A DNA stretch of 13,690 bases from Planctomycetota bacterium (GTDB taxonomy: Bacteria > Planctomycetota > Phycisphaerae > Phycisphaerales > UBA1924). Under the pieces are notes generated by a model, which made no database searches, was not told the DNA's origin, and saw only the letters and a list, made by a program, of their open reading frames with translations. The translations under genes were made by a program, and so were the position numbers. How positions within the stretch are numbered: the first letter of the stretch is position 1; every line of letters starts with the position of its first letter. Location: NCBI GenBank assembly GCA_017303565.1, contig JAFLCM010000022.1:1-13690 (forward strand). The letters run 5' to 3'. This document shows, piece after piece, positions 8,071-13,690 of the stretch.

Positions 8071-8106
8071 AGATCAAAATCACTTTCAAGGCTGATTTCG
8101 TGATCT
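8071..8106. promoter_or_regulatory. AT-rich dyad upstream of the SGNH hydrolase gene
   Basis: AGATCAAAATCA (8071-8082) is inverted as TGATTT-CG-TGATCT (8093-8106) across a 10-nt centre: 12 paired bases with one 2-nt bulge. It is the only AT-rich patch in the 7905-8165 gap, lies about 170-200 nt before the SGNH start, and is flanked on both sides by TGACA elements. A promoter or operator is likely. I could not assign a convincing -35/-10 pair. No T-run follows, so it is not a standard terminator. Confidence 0.5.
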
Positions 8107-8108
8107 AT

Positions 8109-8126
8109 CGTGACGCCATGCTGTCA
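8109..8126 (-). repeat. 18-bp TGACA-N6-(C)GTCA element, copy 2
   Basis: The minus strand reads TGACAGCATGGCGTCACG. It matches copy 3 (8151-8168) at 15 of 18 positions, in the same orientation, with starts 42 bp apart. The half-sites are inverted with one mismatch. Confidence 0.55.
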
Positions 8127-8150
8127 CCGGACATCAAGTGGACCCCTGGG

Positions 8151-8168
8151 CGTGACACCGCGCTGTCA
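8151..8168 (-). repeat. 18-bp TGACA-N6-TGTCA element, copy 3, overlapping the mini-HTH stop codon
   Basis: The minus strand reads TGACAGCGCGGTGTCACG, a perfect TGACA/TGTCA inverted repeat with a 6-nt spacer. Its first three bases are the TGA stop codon of the short HTH gene. Confidence 0.6.
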
Positions 8169-8618
8169 TCCGTCCAGATGCCGGACCGCGTCGCCGTTGC
8201 TGAGCGCCCGGCGTCCTCGGTGCAGAACGGTTCGGATGGTTGGGTGGAGTTGAGCCTCGACCTTGCTCCACGCCAGCGCGACGTCCCTGGCCCGCTCCGC
8301 CGGCGCCGAGCGCACGGCGCGTTCGACTTCCTCGTGGAGCGCGAGCGCCTCTTCCGGCGTCAGGCGCGGGGTGGAGAACAGGAAATCCGCCCGCACCCTG
8401 TAGCCCCGCAGCACGTCGTCGTAGTAGCAAGGCACGGACGCCTCGGACAGCGTGCTGAGGTAGCGGTACAGCGTCCGGCGCGAGACTCCCAGTTTCGAGG
8501 CGAGGCTCTCGGCGCTGTGCGCCGGTCCGGCGTGCAAAAGCACGATCAGCTCCAGCAGGCGGGACAGCTTGGTCCGCTTCCGTCCTTCGGGGCCCGCGGC
8601 CCCGGTGGCAGTCTTCAT
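8166..8618 (-). CDS. Short HTH DNA-binding protein, WYL-regulator paralogue lacking the WYL domain
   Basis: The 150-residue protein begins with a basic tail (GRKRTKLSR) followed by a winged HTH of the HTH_11/DeoR type (about 17-75: LLELIVLLHAGPAHSAESLA, VSRRTLYRYLSTL). It continues into the linker seen in YafY-type WYL regulators (LTPEEALALHEEV). It ends where the WYL domain would start. The first 90 residues align well with the neighbouring WYL protein (for example VPCYYDDVLRGYRVRADFL versus IPCYYDEEARGFRIRRDWF), so the two are paralogues. It probably binds DNA but lacks the domain thought to sense ligand or nucleic acid. ATG at 8618 has only a weak GGGG upstream. It could be a natural stand-alone regulator, a competitor of its neighbour, or a truncated remnant; the reading frame is clean, which argues against recent decay. 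Confidence 0.83.
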   Translation of the reverse strand: MKTATGAAGPEGRKRTKLSRLLELIVLLHAGPAHSAESLASKLGVSRRTLYRYLSTLSEASVPCYYDDVLRGYRVRADFLFSTPRLTPEEALALHEEVERAVRSAPAERARDVALAWSKVEAQLHPTIRTVLHRGRRALSNGDAVRHLDG

Positions 8619-8691
8619 TCATACCCCGCAAGTCTCACGCGCCGCAGCTCCGGGCGGTCGCGTTCGACCAGACTACTCCGGTCACGAGGAC

Positions 8692-8709
8692 TGTGAAGGG
8701 GTATTCACA
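8692..8709. promoter_or_regulatory. Perfect 18-bp dyad upstream of the mini-HTH gene
   Basis: TGTGAA-GGGGTA-TTCACA is a perfect 6-bp inverted repeat with a 6-nt spacer, about 74-91 nt before the ATG at 8618, in the 143-bp gap after the WYL gene. A second small dyad, GGTCG-CGTT-CGACC, lies at 8656-8669. Both sit where an operator would control the mini-HTH gene. The binding protein is unknown; autoregulation is a guess. Confidence 0.5.
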
Positions 8710-8746
8710 CGTGGGCGACCAAAAACAAACTCATATTCGGCTTTGC

Positions 8747-8764
8747 GGTGACACCGGGTTGTCA
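8747..8764 (-). repeat. 18-bp TGACA-N6-TGTCA element, copy 4, overlapping the WYL gene stop codon
   Basis: The minus strand reads TGACAACCCGGTGTCACC; the inverted arms extend to 8 bp (CGGTGACA / TGTCACCG, 8746-8767). Its TGA is the stop codon of the WYL regulator, exactly as copy 3 supplies the stop codon of the mini-HTH gene. A weak terminator role is possible, since a T-rich run begins about 16 nt later, but it is not canonical. Confidence 0.6.
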
Positions 8765-9787
8765 CCGGGCCTCGTGGACGGCGGCCGTCCGGCGCGCCAG
8801 GTCGGCGACGCGCTCGCGCAGCGCCTTCGGGCGCACCACCGAAACGTGGGGCCCCATGCTCAGGAGCCACCAGCAAACCTCGTCCAGACCGGACACCCTG
8901 AACGTCATCGTCACCGACCCGTCGTCGTGGTTCTGCCATTCCTGCGTTCGGTGCCACAGCGTCTCGCTAACGCCCTGTGCGAACTCGGCATCAAAGCGGA
9001 CTTCAACATCGTGATCTTCGTCGCCGCGGATCATCCGCCACGCGTTGCCCAGGTGCTTCTCGACGGAGAACCCCTTGGGGACCGTGAAGCCGCGATCCAG
9101 CAGGTCCACGCTCTCGAACCGGATGAGTTTCAACGACCGCACGGCCCGGCGGGACACGTGACGCCCGACGGCGTACCACGCGCGAACGCTGAAGAACAGC
9201 GCATAGGGCTCGAACTCGAAGGCCTCCACCTCGGCGTCCGGACGGGCCGCCTCGTACCGGCACTTGAGGGCCCGGCGTCCACGGATGGCGCGCCGGACCG
9301 TCTCGTACACGTCTCGCCCGGGGCCGTCGGGCTCGGTTTGGGCCGTGCGGATATCGATGCCCTCGCACACCTTGCGGACCTCGTCCCGGATCACCGTGGG
9401 CAGCACCGACTCGATCTTGCTCAGAGCCGAGCGGGCTGGCCCGAGGTTGGGGATCCCCGAGGCGCCGGCGACTTTTTCGCACAGGAGCGCCAGCGTCGTG
9501 GCCTCGGCCAGCGTCAGCTGCACCGGCTGGAGGAACCAGTCGCGGCGGATGCGGAAGCCCCGCGCCTCTTCGTCGTAGTAGCAGGGGATGTTCGCCGCGT
9601 TCAGGTCCTTGACGTACCGGCGCACCGTGCGGATCGACACGTTGAAGTGGCGTGCGATGTCCTCTGCCTTCGGCGGCGTGCCGGCCTGCATGAGCGTGAC
9701 GAGTTCCATCAGGCGCGGGACCTTGCCCGCGGCTTCTGTCGCCTTCTTCTTGGACGGTGAGGGCTTGATCTTCGTGGGCGTGGCCAT
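8762..9787 (-). CDS. WYL-domain transcriptional regulator (YafY/PafBC-like)
   Basis: The 341-residue protein has three parts: an N-terminal winged HTH (about 22-75, VSIRTVRRYVKDL recognition region), a WYL domain (about 155-235) and a WCX-like C-terminal extension (about 255-340). The signature tripeptide reads W-Y-A (AWYAVGRH, 203-210) instead of W-Y-L, followed by the family's SLKLIRFESVDLLDRGF. Proteins of this architecture are transcription regulators; WYL domains are thought to bind small ligands or nucleic acid. The effector here is unknown. ATG at 9787 is preceded by GGGGGAG 4 nt away. It lies 57 bp downstream of the GH57 gene with no terminator between them, so read-through is likely. 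The paralogous mini-HTH gene follows 143 bp after its stop. Confidence 0.93.
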   Translation of the reverse strand: MATPTKIKPSPSKKKATEAAGKVPRLMELVTLMQAGTPPKAEDIARHFNVSIRTVRRYVKDLNAANIPCYYDEEARGFRIRRDWFLQPVQLTLAEATTLALLCEKVAGASGIPNLGPARSALSKIESVLPTVIRDEVRKVCEGIDIRTAQTEPDGPGRDVYETVRRAIRGRRALKCRYEAARPDAEVEAFEFEPYALFFSVRAWYAVGRHVSRRAVRSLKLIRFESVDLLDRGFTVPKGFSVEKHLGNAWRMIRGDEDHDVEVRFDAEFAQGVSETLWHRTQEWQNHDDGSVTMTFRVSGLDEVCWWLLSMGPHVSVVRPKALRERVADLARRTAAVHEAR

Positions 9788-9844
9788 GGTGCTCCCCCGG
9801 GGGCGGTTCCCCCATCGGTGCGGACCATGGTAACGCCGGCTTGC

Positions 9845-12808
9845 TTACGGGCACACCGCCCCGAATACACCGAGGAACGCGGCGAGGTCGGCCGTGTTGA
9901 CCACGCCGTCGCCGTTCAGGTCCGCGCCCGTGCCCGGCGTCACGCTGGCGCCGAACGCGCCGAGGAACACCGTGAGGTCCGCCGTGTTCCGCTGCCCGTC
10001 GGCGTTCAGGTCGCCCACGCACGCGGGGGGCGGGAGCAGGAGGCTCATCGGCACCTCCAGGTACTCGCTCGCTTCGATGTTGCCGTTCGTCACCACCGTC
10101 GGCGGCGCCTGCAGCGCCTGCACCAGCGCCCCGGCGTCGGCGTTGCCGTACGCCCCGGCGGCGACGAAGATCCGCGTCGGCACGGCGTCGAACTCCACGC
10201 TCATGTCGATGGTGCCCTCGAGCACGCCGCCGTTCACGCCCGTCGAGGCGCCCAGCGCGCCCGCGGCGTCGAACCAGCCCTCGTAGTCGTTGCTGTTCTC
10301 GTCCGCCAGGAACGCGCTCCACTGCGCGATCTGTCCCGCCTTGGCCCAGTTGGCGTTGACCATCGCGCCGGGGCCGGCCTGGCCGGCGAGGTACACGAAG
10401 TGGTCGTTGCCCTCGCCCGCGTCGGGGATCGCGAGGTAGAGCACCGAGCCGCTCGCCTTGGCCCAGATCTTCATCTGTCCGTTGGCCGAACTCGTGAGCA
10501 AGGTCGCGCCGGGATCGAGGACGCCGTCGAGCGTGAATGGCGGCGGGGGGGCCGCCTGCACCTGGAAGTGCCAGTCCTGCCCCGAGTTGTTGTCCCAAGT
10601 GCCCGCGCCGTTGTTGAACACGCAGTCGAGCTGCGTCGCGGTGATGGGGATTGAAAACGTGTGCGTCCAACGCTGCGAGCCGGTGTCGAAGGTCATGGCA
10701 GGATCGGTCGGGTTCACCTGGGCCCAGTTGTTGAAGCCGAAGTGGATCCTCACCGGGTTCGCCGACGCCAGCGGCCCGCCCGCGGCGTCGTAGGAAACCG
10801 TGACCGTCCCGCCCGCTTGCGGCGAAGCGGGGGAGATTGTCACCCGGGTCGAGGGCGGCGGGGCGCTCTGCCCGACCCAGACGTGCTGGATGTCGCTGCG
10901 GTACAGGTTCCCGCGCCCGTCCGTGGCCTCGACGTAGTAGTCGATGAGCTTGTTCGTCTGCCCGCTCACCTGCGCCGAGTAGGGGGTGGCGATGTGGGTG
11001 GGCGCGACGATGTTGGCGGGGCGGCTCGGGAGCGTGCCGGCGGTCATGGCGACGGTGTTCCACGCGCCGACCTCGCTGCCGCCCGAGTAGGTCTCGTTCT
11101 GGGTCGAGTTGAGGGGGTTCACGCCGTCCACGTCGGCGCGCCACTTGAGGCTGATCGACTGCACACCGCTGACGTCGTACGCGTAGGTCCAGACGTTGAA
11201 GGTCGAGGGCTGGGGCGTGCCGAACTCCTCGCCGCCGGGGTTGTACGGGTCGCGCTGCGGGACGAAGACCGCGGGCGGCACGGTATCGGCGTTCGGCGGG
11301 GCGGCGTTGATCACCTGATCGGCGAAGCCCACCGCCTGGTTGCACGCGACGGTGACGAGCGAATCCCACGGCTCGCCGCTGCCGTCCCAGTACCAGTAGT
11401 CGCTGGCCTGTCCGCAGAGCAGGAAGCGCCAAGCCTTGTCGGTGTTGCTGCCCGTGCCGTTGATGATGTTGGCGGCGGTGGTGTAGGGGGCGATGGCGTC
11501 GGCGGTGTAGACGCGGTTGCGGGCGGCGGTCATGACGGCCCACGAGTTGCGGTCGGGCGACCAGCCGGCGCCATTGGGGTCGCCCAGCCACTTCTTGAAC
11601 TCGGGGTCGCCGTTGTCGGCGCCGGCCCACGAGCCGCTCTCGACGTGGATCAGCGCGTTCTGCGGCACCGGGAAGCGCTGCAGGTAGTCCTGGATCGTGG
11701 TGGACTCGTAGTTGGTCGTCCCCGCGTCCCAGTTGACCATGTTGTTGAAGTTGGACCCGTAGTAGGCGTCGGTGCCGCCGCCGTAGTTGTCCCCGTCGTG
11801 GTGGAGCAGCACGAGCATGGGGCGGGCCGCGTCGGTGTTGTACGCGCGGTACTGGTCCATGACCGTCTGGTACAGGAATGCGCCGTAGCCGCCGCGACCG
11901 TCCTCGTTGCCCTCGTAGCGGGCGGCGGGCACGGCGATCATCTTGGTCGCCACGCCCGTGGCGGGGTCGACGTGCTGCACCCAGGCAGGCTGGTAGCCGA
12001 AAGGCGCGCTGACGCGCGACGGGGCCCAGAGATTGTTCAGTTGCACCCACGCCCCCCCGTTCAGCGACGGGTCGGGGTTCACCTGGTCCGCCTTGTTGGG
12101 CGAGTAGAGGTTCGAGGCGTTGGTGTGCGGGTAGCCCACGCACGCGCGGTCGAAGTGGATGTTGTCCACGATGGCCCAGTCGATGCCCTCGCTGACCAGC
12201 GCGGGGATGACGCGGGTGGAGAACGCGCACTCGGGAGGGAAGATGCCCTTGGCGTAGTTGCCGCCGTTCACCCAGGTCTGCGAATAGATCTGCTTGTGCA
12301 GCCGCACCTGCATCTGGATGTCGCGGGTGTCGAGCAGCGGCATGAGCGGGTGGAAGAACCCGAGGGCGACGAGGTCGAGCCGCGGGTTGCCCAGCGATGT
12401 CAGCAGCGCCCGCCCCTGGTTGTAGCCGGTCTGCCAGTTGTTCCACATCCCGCCGTTGATCCCGGCGGCCTGCATGGCGTTGAGGTTCTGGATCAGCGAG
12501 CCGGTGAACGAGACGCTGGCGCCCAGGTGAGGGAGCCCCGCGTTCGCGCCGGTTTGCACCGCGTTCTTCGGCCAGGTGGTGTAAGGCCCGAACCGCTGGT
12601 TGTGGATGTCCAGCACGTTGAAGGAGTACCGGCTCGCTGCCTGCGTCTGCACGATCGTCTCGTACGGGTAGTACACCGGCTGGTGCATGTGCCAGAGGAA
12701 GGCGACGTTGATGGGGGCCTGCGCCGCGGCCGCTCCGCCCAGGGCCAGCAGAGCCACGACGCCGAGGATCGGGCGACCAGAACCGGTAAAACGCTTTACT
12801 TGACGCAT
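9845..12808 (-). CDS. Secreted glycoside hydrolase family 57 protein with starch-binding-like and dockerin-like modules
   Basis: The 987-residue protein starts with a signal peptide (1-30, LGVVALLALGGAAAAQ). The GH57 catalytic region begins at NVAFLWHMHQPVYY (conserved HQP 42-44). FPPECAFS (190-197) carries the expected nucleophile Glu193. LLHHDGDNYGGG (335-346) carries the candidate acid/base Asp (338 or 340). GH57 enzymes are retaining alpha-glucan hydrolases or transferases (amylase, amylopullulanase, branching enzyme); the exact activity is uncertain. C-terminal modules are a Fn3/Ig-like region (about 510-645), a CBM25-like domain (about 653-750, VRIHFGFNNW), a CBM9/DOMON-like sandwich (about 757-920, FTLDGVLDP...MKIWAKASGSVLYLAI), and paired dockerin-like repeats (930-987). 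ATG at 12808 is chosen because AGGAG lies 9 nt upstream and the signal peptide starts there; a TTG at 12844 is unlikely. It appears to head a minus-strand unit with the WYL gene. Confidence 0.92.
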   Translation of the reverse strand: MRQVKRFTGSGRPILGVVALLALGGAAAAQAPINVAFLWHMHQPVYYPYETIVQTQAASRYSFNVLDIHNQRFGPYTTWPKNAVQTGANAGLPHLGASVSFTGSLIQNLNAMQAAGINGGMWNNWQTGYNQGRALLTSLGNPRLDLVALGFFHPLMPLLDTRDIQMQVRLHKQIYSQTWVNGGNYAKGIFPPECAFSTRVIPALVSEGIDWAIVDNIHFDRACVGYPHTNASNLYSPNKADQVNPDPSLNGGAWVQLNNLWAPSRVSAPFGYQPAWVQHVDPATGVATKMIAVPAARYEGNEDGRGGYGAFLYQTVMDQYRAYNTDAARPMLVLLHHDGDNYGGGTDAYYGSNFNNMVNWDAGTTNYESTTIQDYLQRFPVPQNALIHVESGSWAGADNGDPEFKKWLGDPNGAGWSPDRNSWAVMTAARNRVYTADAIAPYTTAANIINGTGSNTDKAWRFLLCGQASDYWYWDGSGEPWDSLVTVACNQAVGFADQVINAAPPNADTVPPAVFVPQRDPYNPGGEEFGTPQPSTFNVWTYAYDVSGVQSISLKWRADVDGVNPLNSTQNETYSGGSEVGAWNTVAMTAGTLPSRPANIVAPTHIATPYSAQVSGQTNKLIDYYVEATDGRGNLYRSDIQHVWVGQSAPPPSTRVTISPASPQAGGTVTVSYDAAGGPLASANPVRIHFGFNNWAQVNPTDPAMTFDTGSQRWTHTFSIPITATQLDCVFNNGAGTWDNNSGQDWHFQVQAAPPPPFTLDGVLDPGATLLTSSANGQMKIWAKASGSVLYLAIPDAGEGNDHFVYLAGQAGPGAMVNANWAKAGQIAQWSAFLADENSNDYEGWFDAAGALGASTGVNGGVLEGTIDMSVEFDAVPTRIFVAAGAYGNADAGALVQALQAPPTVVTNGNIEASEYLEVPMSLLLPPPACVGDLNADGQRNTADLTVFLGAFGASVTPGTGADLNGDGVVNTADLAAFLGVFGAVCP
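12786..12799. promoter_or_regulatory. Palindrome with central CG at the 5' end of the GH57 gene
   Basis: GTAAAACGCTTTAC is palindromic around a central CG with one mismatch, the general form of LacI-family operators. It lies within codons 4-8 of the GH57 gene and forces codons (GTA, CGT, TTT) that are unusual for this GC-rich DNA. No LacI-family gene is in the window, and AT-rich early codons can also simply reduce mRNA structure. Confidence 0.25.
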
Positions 12809-12817
12809 CGCTTGATA

Positions 12818-12822
12818 CTCCT
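12818..12822 (-). promoter_or_regulatory. Ribosome binding site of the GH57 gene
   Basis: AGGAG on the minus strand, 9 nt before the ATG at 12808; it decides the start. The remaining divergent gap, 12823-13044, must hold promoters for both the GH57 and VKOR genes. I saw no convincing -35/-10 pair there. Confidence 0.72.
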
Positions 12823-13044
12823 GCCAAGCCCCCGCCAGCCTCAAATCTCAGGGTCTTCCAACACTACCCACGATTCCGCCCGGCGCGAACCCCAAACCCG
12901 ACAGATTCCCTCGGACGAGTCACCCAGAAACGTGAAAACCCACCCGCGGCGAATCTGAACGCCCGCCCTTCACCGGCCCGATGCTCCGGGGCCCTTCTCT
13001 CCCCGTCCAGCCCGTCCTTTTCGGACACCAACGAGACACGCCCC

Positions 13045-13690
13045 GTGCCCCGCGCCGCCCAGACCCCTGCTTCCGGACCCGCCGTCGACGATCGCGTTCC
13101 CGTGGGGTGGTACGGCGCTGGGTTGGTCGGCGTGTTCGCGGCCTGCGCCGCTTCGGGGATGCTGGTCGCCGACCGGCTGGGCTGGCTCGGGCGTGGCCTG
13201 CCCGGGTGCGGGCCCAACAGCGGGTGCGCCAAGGCCACCAACTCCGCGCTGGGGAAACTGCCCTTCGAAATCCCCGGCGTCGGCCCGTGGCCGGTGTCGT
13301 TCGTGGGGTTCGCGTTCTTCGCGTCGATGCTCGGGGTGTGGCTCGTCGCGGGGCTCTTCCGCGGGCGGCGTGTGCCCGCGTCGGTCGTTCACATGTCGCG
13401 CCTGGGCGTGCTCGCCTCGGGCTTCTACCTTTTCGTGATGCTCACCCACATGAACGATTACTTCTGCAAGTACTGCGCCGCCTCGCACGCCGCCAACATC
13501 GCCTTCTGGATCAGCGTCGAGGCGGGCACGCGGTTCGCGCGGCGGCGCGCCCCGGGGTTCTTCGGGGCCGTCGTTACCGCCGGCGCTGTGTTCCTTGCTT
13601 CCAACGTGGGCATGGGGCTGCTGGACGTCCGGGCTCAGGCCGCGGCCAAGCAGGCGCAGGAGAGCGACCTCGCCGCCGAGATCGCGGCGA
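13045..13690 (+). CDS. Vitamin K epoxide reductase (VKOR) family membrane protein, N-terminal part
   Basis: An open frame runs off the right edge (215 codons from the proposed GTG at 13045). It has a CX5C pair, C55-GPNSG-C61, followed by the family's conserved serine region (ATNSALGK), then PWPVSFVGFAFF and the active-site CxxC in YFCKYCAASH (C141, C144). Hydrophobic segments near 22-42, 82-104, 118-136, 146-159 and 173-190 fit a VKOR bundle of four core helices plus one. Bacterial VKORs reoxidise periplasmic thiol oxidases, passing electrons to quinones, and so replace DsbB. The segment after the last helix is alanine/glutamine-rich (AQAAAKQAQ...), as expected for a linker to a thioredoxin/DsbA-like domain that would lie beyond the window; this is inference. 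No strong ribosome site precedes GTG 13045. GTG at 13102 is an alternative start, but it leaves almost nothing before the first helix. The frame stays open upstream to about 12949. Confidence 0.88.
   Translation, partial: MPRAAQTPASGPAVDDRVPVGWYGAGLVGVFAACAASGMLVADRLGWLGRGLPGCGPNSGCAKATNSALGKLPFEIPGVGPWPVSFVGFAFFASMLGVWLVAGLFRGRRVPASVVHMSRLGVLASGFYLFVMLTHMNDYFCKYCAASHAANIAFWISVEAGTRFARRRAPGFFGAVVTAGAVFLASNVGMGLLDVRAQAAAKQAQESDLAAEIAA

Noticed and set aside
8045..8168. CRISPR array
   Set aside because: The repeated unit is only 18 bp, degenerate and unevenly spaced, with no cas gene nearby.
8692..8709. CRP site
   Set aside because: CRP needs TGTGA-N6-TCACA; here the TGTGA and TCACA arms are 8 nt apart, so the geometry is wrong.
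8746..8767. Canonical intrinsic terminator for the WYL gene
   Set aside because: The 8-bp stem is good but the T-rich stretch begins about 16 nt after it. The stem belongs to a repeated element also found upstream of the SGNH gene, so an operator-type role fits better.
8693..9760. 355-codon plus-strand frame antisense to the WYL gene
   Set aside because: Shadow of a gene with recognisable HTH and WYL domains; no independent support.
2518..12808. Cellulosome or polysaccharide-utilisation locus
   Set aside because: Only dockerin-like tails are seen; there is no cohesin, scaffoldin, SusC/D pair or TonB receptor, so calling an assembled complex would overreach.
9003..12827. 1274-codon minus-strand frame spanning the GH57 and WYL genes
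   Set aside because: It is an Arg/Gly/Pro-rich off-frame reading of two genes with clear domains in their own frames; not a fusion protein.
10661..12958. 765-codon plus-strand frame antisense to GH57
   Set aside because: Val/Arg/Gly/His-rich low-complexity shadow frame, no domain, no ribosome site, opposite a well-supported gene.

Overview
The window is high-GC DNA from a diderm bacterium, most likely a planctomycete of the Phycisphaerae type. That placement is an inference from three things. Three secreted proteins end in the paired D-x-N-x-D-G-x-x-N/S/D-T-x-D-L calcium-binding repeats that finish in a Gly-x-x-Cys-Pro-like tail, as seen on many exported proteins of that class. One protein carries 'GACC...' cysteine-rich modules. 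A kdsB gene implies a Kdo-containing outer membrane. No tRNA, rRNA, CRISPR array, insertion sequence or phage gene was seen.

Layout. Position 1-1607 (+) is the C-terminal part of a secreted subtilisin-family (S8) protease, closed by a good intrinsic terminator. From 1716 to 12808 six genes all lie on the minus strand. In their reading order they are: a large secreted GH57 glycosidase (12808-9845), a WYL-domain transcription regulator (9787-8762), a short HTH paralogue of that regulator without a WYL domain (8618-8166), a secreted SGNH-type hydrolase (7904-6381), a giant secreted CotA/laccase-type multicopper oxidase (6183-2518), and kdsB (2489-1716). At 13045-13690 (+) is the start of a VKOR-family thiol oxidoreductase that runs off the right edge. 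No gene-free stretch exceeds 300 bases. The two longest, 7905-8165 and 12809-13044, are described below.

How it may fit together. Four exported proteins (protease, oxidase, SGNH hydrolase, GH57) carry C-terminal EF-hand/dockerin-like repeats, full pairs in three and a single repeat in the protease. This looks like a shared surface-targeting or anchoring tail on an extracellular polymer-processing set. VKOR would supply disulfides to cysteine-rich exported proteins such as the oxidase. The two paralogous regulators sit in the middle. Both stop codons are embedded in copies of one 18-bp element built on TGACA-N6-TGTCA, and further copies lie in front of the SGNH gene. That is the most suggestive unexplained structure here. 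I did not find evidence for a wholly new defence, mobile or biosynthetic system. The unusual points are the oxidase domain mosaic, the WYL/mini-HTH pair with its repeated operator-like element, and a large insertion in the SGNH hydrolase.
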